Positions 36,027-48,661 of a stretch of DNA of 64,000 bases are shown one piece after another. The notes below the pieces were generated by a model. That model saw nothing but the letters and a program-made list of their open reading frames with translations. It did no database searches and was not told the origin of the DNA. A program made the position numbers and the translations under genes. This DNA comes from Neelides folsomi. Taxonomy: Eukaryota; Arthropoda; Collembola; Neelipleona; Neelidae. The stretch is from the NCBI GenBank assembly GCA_034687125.1, contig JAQGBZ010000001.1, positions 62,001 through 126,000 of the forward strand. The letters are read 5' to 3'. Each line of letters begins with the position of its first letter. Position 1 is the first letter of the stretch.

Positions 36027-39000
36027 TTACTGAAGAGAATCATTCTCAAGTTCATCTCCAGTAGAAGAAAGCTCATCGGGATCAAATGTGTCTTTCGTTT
36101 GATAAACAAGTTCAACTTCTTCGGTTTTAGCAACCATCTCCGGTTTTTCAATAAATGGAACCTTCACGTAAGGTCCGTTGAAAATAATATGAAAGTCGAC
36201 ATTGGCTGGGTAGTCGACTGGCGGAAGCATCTAAATTGCACGAAAAGAAAAAAGAAATTAAGAAACAATTCAACACTTTAAAATTATAAGAAAACTAAAA
36301 ATAATTTTCACCTTTGGAGTCAAAAGGAAGTATTGTGGAGTTTCAGGTCCATTGGCAAGCTGACACAAAAGCTGAAAGAATCTTGATTCGTTCTTTTTAT
36401 CCATTCCCTGAAAATACCAAGTTGAAATTGTCATTTTATTGTTTAATCGAGTTATTTTAATACCCTTAAAACAAACATGATTAAAACATCTCACCTGATT
36501 GATTTCATCAATAACTCTAAATGGTACAGAAGTAAGTGCTTGGAGTGAAAGGATGTAAAGAGCAGTGGTGATGGAGCGTTCTCCTCCACTCTGTTTCCAA
36601 CTACTCAACTCACTCAAAGGTTCAGATGCTCGGAATTTAACAAATATCTTGATTCCATAATTGGCAAAGTCCTCCTAATAATTTATAGTATTTATATTTA
36701 CAACCTTCAACTTCATCGTGTATATGTAATTTTAAATTTAGGAATTTTGTGCATATTATGTAATTGGTAAATGAAGTTAACCTTGTCATCAGAATGAGAT
36801 AGCACAACTTCTCCAGCACATCCCATCATGTTGAAAAACAGCGAAAAAGACTGGTTGATTTCTTTGACAAGTTTATTAAGAGGAGAGAGCCAGTTATCCT
36901 TAATGACGATCAATTGCTTTCTTTTGTCAACCAGCTCTTTTTTTCTTTCCTCTTTAACTTTAGTCAAATCTTTGATTTTTTGCTCTCTTGTTTCATAATC
37001 TTCTAAGATTTTCTTGGGGTGATCAACTAAGAAACCAAGCTGTATACGAAAAAATTAATTAATTTTATCCATAATTAGCAGGTTTCTATAATATCTGTAC
37101 AATGGTTTCATGTTTAATAGTGAAAAATATTGTCAAAGTACTTTGATTCTATGTTGATTCAGATCCTTATCAAGTTGATTTTCATCAGCTGTTTTGACCT
37201 CTTCAGGAGGTGTTGAGGATTTGCTCAAACGAACTGCATCAGCTTTAACCATTTCTGCTTTTTCGGACAAAGTCTTCATTGTAGATTGGAGCTCTTTCAG
37301 TTTAGACTAAAAGCAATGAAAAGATAGTTAGATAAATATTATATTTATTCGGAAAGAAAAAAAGTTATTATATTATATCTATTGGTACACAAAAGTATTT
37401 GTATTAGAAATTAATTATGAATAATATTACATATTTAATGAATTTTCTTCGTAATTTACCTCAATTGTAATCTTTTGAGATTTATGTGAATCAAGGGTGG
37501 ATTGATGTTTGGTAATTTCCTCTTGAATTTGGGTAACTTTCACCTTCAAGAGCTCAACGTCTAATTTCCTTCCGGCCTCTCGAAGATATTCCATGTTGCG
37601 CTTCTTTAATACATTGATGTATTCAAACTTCAATTCCTGTAACACAAAATACATAAATATTTTAAGATACTTAAGCATTTATACTAATTAAAAATAAATA
37701 TTTGTGAAAACCAGACAATCATTAGCTACAAATATTAATTTATATTTACCCTTAGCTTCTTTCTGGCTTTTTCCTTCTCAGCTTGAATATCCACAGCGTC
37801 AGCATTGGTGGAATCAATATTTCCCTTCACTGTGTAAATCTTATGATTGATTGTTTTGACCCTGTTCTTTTTCTCTGCAAGCTCCTTGATCTCGAGCTCA
37901 TAATCTCGCCGTATGATCTTTAACCGTTCCAATTCAGGTTTTCGACTTTTGATTGCCGCGTCGATTTGCGCAATCTGAGATTTACACATTTTGATTTGAT
38001 CTAAATAATTGTCTCGAGTCGAAGCGTTGATTTGGTCTGTGAAAACTTTTGCATTGTAAACATGTGAACTTTCCAATCCCTTTTCTGTTGTGTAACTCGA
38101 AGTTTTGATTCTGAAAAATTCATTACCTAAAATAAAGATACAATAGGCATTATTTAATAATCGTCCTGTCCTTCTATTTAAACATTAAACCACTCCAATG
38201 AGAAAATCGTGAAATATTTACCAACGATAAAAGTTCTGATTTGCTGAAGCTGGGGGTCATTGCTCTCGAGTATCGCATCAATTTTGCTCTTCGTTTTTTC
38301 AGAACCAATGGGAACAGTTTGAGGCTTACGATTGATCACAATATAACTCATATAGAAATCAGGAGCTTCGATTAAATCAACCATCGTTTTGGTAAATCCA
38401 TGCTCCCTGAACAAACATTATAAGCTTGATAGATTTGATTTAAATTTAATGTTTAAACATTAAGTTTAAATTATAATTAGAGTAATATTTTAAAATTTGT
38501 TTAATAAAATAATACAAACCTCATAACTTGCGGAGGAAAGGCTGAAGTGGGTTTTTTGAAACCTTCAGGAAGTTGGTGTTCAAAAACGGAAATCCTAAGT
38601 CCTTTTTCCCTTACAATGTTCAACATTGTATTTACGTCTTCTTTACACTCGCAAAAGAAAGCAACAAGATCGGAAAAGCCGATCAAACTCTCTGCATATT
38701 TCCCATATGCCATATCATTGACATACACGTGGAGAATCATTGGTTCCCAGATTTCTTCTTTAAATCTCTTCTTGATATTGTCTGAATCCGGACCAAAGAA
38801 AAGTTTGTGGGCCTTGAAAGTATCACTGAATTTTGAGCGTTCTAGGAATTTGAGCCTTTGCTCACGAGTTCCGGTCATCCGCTTCAATTCCGCTTCGCAC
38901 AACCTCATTTTGGAATTGACAGAAGATTTTTCATGAATCGCGCTACAAAGGAATTTAATTGATTAATTTTAATTTTAAGATCATGTAAATTCTTCAATAC

Positions 39001-41021
39001 CAATATTAAACGAATTAATTAAAAAAATATATCATTCGTATTTTCTGATTTTTTTTACGACTGATCATCTTCTTCAATTTTCAATATATTCTGTTCAGAA
39101 GTTTGATATTTCACTTTAATTTCCTCGATCATTTTATTCACTTGAGCACCTTTTAATTAATAATTATTTTTAATTAAAAAAAGTTTAAATTCAAAAACAA
39201 ATTAGGTATTTTTACTAATTGTAATTTTGCTATCTTACTATCAAAATCTCCCCTTTTCACTAATTCTGTTTTCTCATTTTCAAGTGCAGATAGTCTTGAC
39301 GTGAGTGCTTGAACTTTGGCCCTCCTTTGATTTTCGCATTCTTCTTGGATGTCAAGTTCATTGAAGATTTTATTGGCTTTCGTTTCAATCCGTTCTATTT
39401 GAGCTTCGGCAGTCAACCTTGCATTGCTGCTCTGTTGGATCATATTGGACATTGTGTCGCCCAAATCTTTTCGGTATTTAACCAAACTTGGTTCCAATTT
39501 GGACATCAGTTTCTTCAGTGGATCAATTTTCTTATCTAATTTTATTTTTTCAGTAAGTTTCTGCTCGTTTTCGTGCTTTAACTAAATTAAGAAATAAAAA
39601 TCCATTTAATTGTTGAAACATTTTTCATTCACAACCAAGTTAAAATTGAGGATTGATAATTAAAGTTCTCAAATCAAACGATTAAAGCAAAAATTTTTAA
39701 ATAGTATGTCTCAAAATGAAATAATACCTTTGAAAATTTGTCTACATCATTTAAGTAAATGACCCAAGCTTTGATTCCAATTATATGATCAATCTTTTCA
39801 ATGAGCTTCTCTCGTTGTCTGTAAGTATCAACATCACTTTCATCACGTTTGTTCATCTGAACCTCATTTTTGATATCTTTTTCATCATTTTTTATTCTGT
39901 TCCCGAGTCTATCAATTTCTTCTTTGATCTTTTTTAATTGCTGGTGATTGGCATATAAGGAATCGTTCCCAACGGCCTTCTCGGTTGATTCAAGACGCGT
40001 TGTAGCAGACATCTCGGCAAATTCCCTAACACGGTCTTGAGGCATAAACTGACACAAATTGTCCAATTGGATGTTAAGTTTCTCCATTAAGTCATCGATC
40101 TAAATTAAAATGAATTGTATAGTAATTGCGTCTTAAATGTATGAAAGTAAGAAACTATTAAGAGATTATCAGATTAGAGATTATTATTTCTGTGTACATA
40201 CCTCTTGATTATAAACTTTTTTAGAGTTTAAAGACCAATCTGACGAGGTTCCACTTGCCAAATCCTTGATAACTCTTTTGACCACATAATTGAGTCCATC
40301 TGGATTGAATAATTCAATCTCTAGCGTGGAAGCTTTGGCTCCGCGCCTTATGTATTCTTTGAGCTATAATAATAAAAAATTGGGTTTCATGTTTTAAAAA
40401 TGTAAAATAAAATGAATTACTTACCGATACAGCTCTACCCAAAAGCTTTTGTTTTCCAGCCAGTCCTAAACAAATGGCACAGACAATTGTGCTCTTTCCA
40501 GTTCCATTAGGTCCGAGAATGATGTTGACATTTGCACCAGCTCTCAATTCAACTTTTTGGTATGTCCTTAAATTGGAATATTAGTTTAAAAATTGATTCA
40601 TATAAATTATTAAAATGTTCATTAGTTGAGAGCAAAAACAGAACTCATACATAAAATCATGGATCCGGATCCTGACAATTGAGCCCTTGACCCCTTTAAA
40701 CGCTGGAAAGCCAAAAAGCGTTTTCTGGATCGACTTTCTTTTCATCGGCACCGTGCATTCGAAATTGGGAGCATTCTCCAGATGAAACTTCATTTCTGGC
40801 ATTTTCCATCTATCAACTTCCCTTAATTTTGCTTTATTCTCTTTGTCCAATCTAATTTTTTCAAGTTCTTTAGCCCGAGCCTTTCGAATAGCTTTCAATC
40901 TTTCAGAAGGAGGAGAATATTTGTCAGTTCCTCTTTTGACTGGAGGTTGACGTCGTCTTTGCTGTTGGAGTGCCTGTTGGGACGAACAGGGTTGCTCGTT
41001 GTCTTTCGGGTCCATCCCCAT
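36027..41021 (-). CDS. SMC5: Structural maintenance of chromosomes protein 5
   Basis: Fifteen exons on the minus strand: 41021-40651, 40566-40425, 40363-40202, 40099-39728, 39581-39239, 39149-39059, 38942-38520, 38406-38222, 38126-37750, 37636-37460, 37306-37142, 37039-36782, 36674-36495, 36407-36312 and 36230-36027. They give 1181 residues. SMC5 pairs with SMC6 in the nuclear complex for recombination repair and restriction of foreign DNA. Seen in order: Walker A GPNGTGKST (about 142-150), the SMC5-typical DNLCQFMPQDRVREF, a long coiled coil, the hinge (near GFSDLVAFFCECKEDV), a second coiled coil, the ABC signature QSGGERS and Walker B FRVIDEINQG. Exon 5 ends at a gtaaga donor, the choice that keeps frame into exon 6. 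The 123 residues before the ATPase are longer and more basic than in human SMC5. Start ATG follows a ccctttag, so an upstream leader exon is likely. Confidence 0.95.
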
Positions 41022-43504
41022 TCTAAAGGGAACAAATATAACTTGAAAATTGTTATAATTATTATTGAAAGATTTAGATTAATTTGCCGTTACTTGAATT
41101 TTATGAACCCGAACCAGAAGTTCAATTATCCATTTAGCTTCAACGTCTCTCAATTGTAAATTGTTTTATGATTAACTTATTTTAAAGTAAAAAGATTAAA
41201 GTTTTACATAATATATTTAATCGATATTATTCAATGGATTAATTAATTGTCAATTTCTCGAAGAAAGAAAAATAAATGTATCAAATCTTTAAGATCCAGT
41301 GAATCCAGTCAAGATCAAAATAGATGTTGTAGAAGTTTAAAGCTGGTTCGCAACTTATAGCTCTTGGCTAAGCATTCGAGTAGAAACACAATTTGGTAAA
41401 ACATAATTAACATTTTTTAATTCAGGTTAACTATTTCAAAAGTAGGGAGATTTTTAATTAAAAATCATATTTATATCAATATATATTTGAGAATTTGGAT
41501 AAATGCAACTTTGTATTTACAATATGCTATATTTATAGCTATATGTGAGTTGAATTCACAGCAAAAGATGAAACATTGATAAAATAATAGGAAATAGGGA
41601 TTTAGTAAAATTTAATTAACTCCTGAAATTTTAGGGAGATAAGAATTCTTTAATTGATTTTTGATAAGTGATTAACATGAAATATCAACTAAATTAACTT
41701 GTACATAAAAAGTATGCCGCCTTAATTAGATATAAGAGATTTTATATGAGAAAAAGGCATACGTTGGACATTGACAAATAAGGTACGATTTTTTCTGAAT
41801 GAAGTCCACGGATTAAATTTAGTCAACTCAAGATCATTGGAATCATCAGTTGCATCTACATACATGTAATACTTCCATGAGTTGCTTTATTAAATTGTTA
41901 TCATTATTTCTTGTATTAGAAGAGGATGGCAAAAGAAGACTCTACCAACTCTACTTTATTGAATATTCACTTCGCACTATTTATCAGACACATGTATTAT
42001 TTAACATTTAATGAGTCTAATGAAGACTTCCTCTTTCAAGCTCTCAAGTTCTCAACAATCTCATTTTCATTCTATGTATTTAAAATCTTACATTATCGAT
42101 CGATATCGTCTATTCAAACAATAAGTTTGTACATAACAATAATATTGTTTTTAACGATTCTCATGTCCTCAAATATTGCTATTACCATATTATATGTCTC
42201 GCATTACCATTTTTTTACTTCAACTCGAATATAATGGGCTCAGATTACATCTTCTGCCTGAGTTTATTATATTTTGTTAATTCGTCAAAAGGAATGTTCA
42301 CCATTTCCAATTTATCATCAATTGTTAGATTGTTATCTACAATAGTTATCCTTACAGGATACCAAATGACTTCCCAATGAAATTGTTTTACATGTTTGAG
42401 TTTATTAATAAAAAGTTTGTATTCACCATTAGTTTAATGATAATGTGAATACAGAATACCTACTAATATTATCAATTATTAATGCTAAACTTGTGAATGA
42501 ATTAATCCTCCATTTACTATAGATAACTTAAAATTAGACCATCTTTACTCTCAATGTCTCAATCGCATACATTAATAACTTATACATATTTAGTTAGCAT
42601 GCCCAGTTAGTAAGATGATGAGATAAAACCAAAGAATATGTATCTACTATAAAATTCGTATTAACACTACATGTTAAGAATTATACACGAGCTCATTTAA
42701 TTTACATTTGAACAATTTTCGCATTTACATTAGTATAAGATTCTTACTTACATAAGGTAATATATGAAAGTATGTAAATATATGTATCCTAATTTGACAG
42801 GGTACGCAGGTAACATTTAGTATAACTACTCTCCATATCTTACCCTATTACCCACATACCAAATCATTTTAAATCCAATGTCTAATGTCTACTTTGTTCT
42901 CTAATACTACAGTAGGTAGTACTTAAATACCAATATTGTATATGAGTACATGTAATATGATATGTTACGTATAGTAGTTTACCTATGATATTTTACTAAT
43001 ATTTATACTAAACGAAAAACGAATGATAGTTATACATACATTTCGTACATACCGATACATCATTACATGTACATACTTTATAACAACAAATTCCGAGTAT
43101 AAAAGGTTTCATCTAATACTTTATATGCATAATGGACGAGAATAGACTGAGAAGACTCTAAGAATCCTCCTCGTTGTTTAATATTCAGTTCTACGAGAGG
43201 ATTTGTGGAGTTAAGACTCCTCGCAATTCCATTCCTCATATCTTTCACATATTTTGATATACTTCCGTATTAAAGCTACAGATATTCAAAATAAAGTCAT
43301 AGCTCATATAAACAGAATAAATTGACTTTCTTATCTGAAAGTGAATTTATTGAATTGAAAATTCAAAAGTTCTCAACTCATTCAATTGAAAGTGGGGATA
43401 TAAAATCATGTCAGTATTGTAAAACAGTCTGAACCAGTTCTTTAGCTTTTAAACATTGTATTAAGAGAAAAGAGAAAAGCAACAAAAATTATTTGGATAA
43501 CAAG
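41022..43504. other. Intergenic region between SMC5 and the folate-receptor-like gene
   Basis: This is shared 5' territory of two divergent genes 2.5 kb apart. It is AT-rich, with many tacata/gtatgt microrepeats from about 42.4 to 43.1 kb. The open frame at 41926-42234 is T-rich and low in complexity. No additional gene is supported. Confidence 0.5.
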
Positions 43505-45745
43505 ATGAAGCAAGGTCTCAAATTGATCATTTCCTTCGCTATTGTGTCTCCCCTTTTTGCCTTAATCCATCAAGATCCAAGAGAATCTCTGGATTATTGT
43601 TTAGATTCAAGAAATCACAAAGTAGGAAAGCCGACCCAAGAGGAAGAATTGCACCAGGCGGTAAATTTAGTAGAATCAATATATAGATTTTCCTAATCTA
43701 CCTTACCAAATTACTTATATTTTACTCATTTACAAGAAAATGGAATTTACTTTGTTCTTGTAATTCATAAGAGTTACATAATTAATGTAATAATATTTTA
43801 TAAATTTTTAGTGCAAACCATGGACAAACAGATCGTGCTGCACTTACGAAACAACTCACATGGTTCATGGGCAAGACATGTACAATTTTGACTGGAACCA
43901 CTGCCGGCATGTGAAACAGATGTCAGAAGGATGCAAAAACCATTTTCGCCAAGATTTGTGCTTCTATGAATGCTCTCCTAACATAGGACCATGGGTTCAA
44001 AAGGTGAGGAAAATGATTTTACCATTTTTTACGACTGAAGTTTACTGAAAGGAGTATACGTTTGACTTGTGTGTTTGTTTGTTTGTATGTCCGTGTCCTA
44101 TTAGCTAATATCTCCTTAATGCCTGGACAGAATTTTATAAACAAGATGCCAATTGATAGGTCAAGGCTATCAGAAGGTCGTAGGTCGATTAAACTTTCAA
44201 TTATGTTAAAGCTTGATTAGTTAACCACAATTAAACATAAAATTGGACATCTAGCGATAAATATTTTGGGAAATTTCTCGCAATTGTTTGCAAAACGCGT
44301 TGCTAACTGAATAAGAAATAAGTAAAAATAGAGGGGCACATGAAATATTTTGTATTCGATTATGCATTTTTAGTAATTAAATAGTACTTACGAATTTGAA
44401 GTTAACTAATTGTGGAAAATTAAAATTTTAGTGAAATGGGTTAGTTTGGAAATCAGCCTGGCTATTATAATCATTTTTTAAAACATTTATAATAAAGATT
44501 TTAATTGTAGTGATTTAAACATTTAATATTTATCTACAAAAAGGTTGAAATAAAACCAATTTAAAAAATTGAAGAACGACTGAAGTGGATAAGGTATTAA
44601 AAAGAATGAAATAATTTAACCAATAAATAAAAAACGTACTAACGTACGTATGGCATTAAACATTATCATACCCAGGATTCGTATGTAAATACATATTTTT
44701 TATGTTAAAAGATAGAGAATTTCTTTTAGATTTGCACACCGATCATAACAAAATAATGATTTTGAGCCACTACCATATGTACATATTTTACATATTTCGA
44801 TCAATTTACACAGAAAAATATTTAAATACATATTTTGACAAAAACTTATGATTTTAGCGTTATTTTGGCGTTATTTTAATTTCAATAAAATGATATTTAT
44901 GATGATGATGATATATATAAAGTAGTTTATGATATGGGAATTAATTTGGCTAAATATCATTTCTTAAATACATTGAAAATATATGATTATGCAATGTTGC
45001 TTTGTTTAAATATATGCGACGCCTTCGTTTTTTATTTATCATTTGGTTAAATTATTTCATTCTTTTTAATACCTTATCCACTTCAGTCGTTCTTCAATTT
45101 TTTAAATTGGTTTTGAAGATTCTTCTTCTGTTGTTCTATGCATACAATTTATCGCACTAAATATTTAACCATTAGAATCATTAATTAACTTAAATTCAAA
45201 CTGAAGGTAAAATTATTTATAATACAGTAATTAAATTCCAGTAATTGAATTGAAGGAGTTTAATGAAATAGTAAAATAGTAAAAAATTTCTAATAATTAT
45301 ATAGGTCGAAGGGCAAAAATTCCGAAACGAACGCTTTTACCACGTTCCTCTATGTAAGAAAGATTGTGACGCGTGGTTCAACAGTTGCATCGAGGACTAC
45401 ACCTGTACCAATAACTGGGGACGAAACTTTGTATGGAAAAACGGAAGGAACGAATGTCCCAGAATGTCGACTTGCAAAAAGTTCGGGGATATCTTCAAAA
45501 CCGCTGAGCAGTTCTGTGAGGAAGTTTGGGACCACTCGTGGAAATATACTCCTGATGAGGATCACTGCATGAGGCTTTGGTTCAATGGATCCGTAGGAAA
45601 TCCGAATGACGCCGTGGCCAAATGGCAAGTGGACCAATACCTCAAGAAATTTCAATATGCTCAAAGTCAAAGTTCCAATGTTCCATCCATGTCACTGGCG
45701 TTTCTCCTCTTCCAGGTCTTTTTATCGTGGATGATTCGACTGTAA
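43505..45745 (+). CDS. Folate-receptor-family, probably GPI-anchored protein
   Basis: Three exons: 43505-43660, 43812-44003 and 45305-45745, giving 262 residues. The N-terminus LKLIISFAIVSPLFALI is a signal peptide. The body follows the folate receptor/Juno cysteine plan: CKPWTNRSCCTYETT early, FDWNHC, a CKNHFRQDLCFYECSPNIGPW block, CKKDCDAWFNSC, YTCTNNWG, and a late HCMRLW. The C-terminus is Ser-rich and then hydrophobic (SLAFLLFQVFLSWMI), as expected for a GPI signal. Family members bind folate at the cell surface or, like Juno, act in gamete recognition. Which applies here cannot be told from sequence. Several ligand-site positions (Trp-rich WGRNFVW, HCMRLWF) are retained. Intron 2 is 1.3 kb and carries a long inverted repeat. 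Confidence 0.93.
44552..45114. mobile_element. 563-bp element with about 85-bp inverted repeats, in an intron
   Basis: The arms 44552-44636 and 45026-45114 are near-perfect inverted copies. The only difference I see is a 4-base insertion in the right arm near aaccaa(atga)taaataaa. The 390-base centre is AT-rich with a small tgatga microsatellite and no ORF. It lies in intron 2 of the folate-receptor-like gene. Such a structure fits a MITE with long termini. Near-identity of the arms suggests recent insertion or conversion between arms. Confidence 0.75.
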
Positions 45746-48661
45746 AATGTCGCTGACTGAGTAACACGATACAAAGAATTATTCACTTAATACCTACTTA
45801 TATTATAAAGTAGTCCATTAAAGACAAAGATAAAGAAATTATTTATTACCAATTGTTCAGTGTGTTTTGCTGAAGCATTCACGAATACATAATACATACG
45901 AGAACGTACTCGTACATGACATATTATGTTATTATTTTATTATCAAGCATTTACATAAAGAAGGAAGCGTTCAATAATAGAGTTGTATAATAGAGTTATA
46001 AAATGTAAGACTACTCTTACATTTTATAACATTAAGTAAGGGTAATGCTATATCTGACCTCTTGAAAATATGAGCTACCTAATTTCATATTTAACTCTCC
46101 ATCCACAATAGAAATATGAGAAATAAACACCAAATTAATGTTCTATAAGAAATAAGAAAAATAAATTATCTAAGGCGTGACTAGAAATACAGAAGAAAAT
46201 AAACTCTTATTTAATGATGTTAATCAGTTAACTTTATAAGCTTTACAATAAGTATGTGCATATAAAGATGTTCATAGGATATGGATAGACGTTGGATTAA
46301 TAACATTGATGTTTGCAATAAAAATTAAATAATTGTAAGTTGTAATATCAGCCTGTTAAATAATGGGCGCCTTAGCTAACATCCACCTACACTATAATAA
46401 ATATTGAGAAATAAAGACAGATTGTTAATTTAACCATTCTTTGATTCCATTAGCTTCTTTTAATACAGTAAGAATATGAATTCATAAGAATTCTTATGAA
46501 CATAATTGATGAGAATAAAAAGTGGCCTTTGCATACATTATTATTGAGTCGCATTTATTAAAACGAAGTTAAATAAATTAGTTACAAGACGATCAAATCC
46601 TAACAATTAATTCGTTGTACGTACAATCATGATGTTGAACCAAATTGTGGTTTTAAATAATTTTTACGTAATAAGTTATTACAATTCAAATAAGTGGTTA
46701 TTTGACACTTTAAAGATAAAACACATTTTATAAACTCGAAACAAGATTTTCAGGATTGCAATTATTTTATAATTATCATATAAAGTTGAATAAGCAAAAT
46801 TAAAGATGCTCTGAACAATTAATTACTAATACATTTGAAACAATAAAACTCATTATGAATTAGTACTTTTAGTACAACATGAATAATAATATCAATTAGA
46901 CAAGATGGCCATAAAAACAAAATATCCTAAAAAAGTCATTCGACTCAAACTTTCATTTCATTTTAGTAATAAACCTGCAAAAGTTAGCGAGATTACATTC
47001 TTATGTATTATATCAGTTAAGCTATTTTAAATACAGTTTGTCTAAAAAGCAAGTTAGTTTCGTATTTCACACACTTATGACATTGCGTCTTCAATTAGCT
47101 TGTTATTAGCCAATTTACAGTCAAATATTCACAAAATGCCTAATTATTAGTCCTCCACATAAAAATCGGTATAAAATTTTATTGTATATTCTAATTTAAC
47201 GATAAAAGGATCTGGGGAAAACTATACCTAATATATTTTGATTAAATAAAATATTTGAAATCTTAACCGTCTAAATTCAAAGTAAATCTAAATATTATGC
47301 AATATTTTGTTGTAAAGTGCCAATTCACGTTGTCTTAAATTAAAATAAAATTCCTTAAATGAAATAATTTACACTATCATTAAGATTCAAAATCAGTTCT
47401 TTTTAAATAAAGATAAGGAAGGAATTAATTCATTCAAAACCTCTCATTTCAAACTTGAATTTGAGGGACTAGGAAAAGTCCAATGGAACTTTTTTTATGT
47501 AAAAACCATCTTTGGACATTCTGTAAACTTACATATTATAAACTGGCGTTCCTTAATATACTGGTAGTTTATTAGTAATACAAACATGCACTATATACCA
47601 TATATTAATAATAGTATGAGATGACAAAACATTCATTTGGGAGTTTTGGATCATAGTTATTAAAAAAATTATAAATGCATTTAAATATAATTAGATAATT
47701 ACAGAGGATTTTAACAAATAATGGAAGAAACTCATTAATAAATAATTCAATTATATCCTATTTAGCAAATATATTACGTCGATATAAATTAAAGTAAATG
47801 AATAAACCGGAGATATTACTTATAACATAATAAATATTTCATTCTGATAATAAATTCTTCGTAAAAATTCACAGATCAAATCGTTTAAAAGACAATTGAC
47901 ATTTACTATTGGGATAAATAAAAATTTGCTACATGCTAATAACAAATATATTAGTATTAATTTTTAGGAAAGGTCTATACAAAATACAAAACTCTTTTCC
48001 ACAAGATATTCCTTATTAAGCTACCCCTATTTGGGCAAGAATTATCTTTCAAATTCTTATTCAATTACTTTACCCATAATGGGGCAATTTTTAATTGCGT
48101 ATTGTAAAATCGTAATTTTATCTCAATTATTTTACATTATTATTTATTATACCAGTTTTTGGTATATGTACGAACTTACATACATGTACGGTAGCGAATA
48201 GCAGGCTAATACACTTTAACAGTTATAAATTACAAGACATTACAGTGAATTGAGCTGACAGTTAACTTTTCCATCTTCAATTTCAATTAAACATTTTAAA
48301 GAATTACTAATTAATGTGTGAAAATATGTAAAATACAATTTTTATGTAAATTATAGTTAATAGTTTAAAATTCGAAGGAAAAAAAATTAAAGGAGTATTT
48401 CATTTCTTGAGAATAATTAAATTAATTGAGAATGTTCGTTTAAGTATTTCAAAGGCATATGTAGAGTTTTATAAGACATTAAATTACCGAAAGAAGGAAA
48501 CATGATTAAAAATTAAGTCAATGCTCTTTAGCTTGTTTGTTACATAAAGAAAATTATGTATTTAAGATGATCTTAAGTTTCTCAAGTGTAAATTATATGA
48601 TTAATAAATACGAAAAATTAATTAGTAAAATGCTAAATTAAAGGTTAAGACGAAGAATTTG
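45746..48661. other. Gene-free AT-rich region
   Basis: It separates the converging 3' ends of the folate-receptor-like gene and NCK/dock. It contains one perfect 16-bp hairpin (45995-46010 with 46015-46030). It is otherwise almost featureless AT-rich DNA without open frames of interest. Confidence 0.55.
45995..46030. repeat. Perfect 16-bp hairpin with a 4-base loop
   Basis: gttataaaatgtaaga is followed by ctac and then its exact complement. It lies 250 bases past the stop of the folate-receptor-like gene. It could be a 3'-UTR hairpin or a minimal foldback. No function can be assigned. Confidence 0.55.

Noticed and set aside
38547-38936. 129-codon plus-strand ORF
   Set aside because: Antisense of an SMC5 coding exon.
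41926-42234. 102-codon plus-strand ORF
   Set aside because: Hydrophobic and Phe/Ile/Ser-rich because of T-rich DNA; no start context or homology cue.
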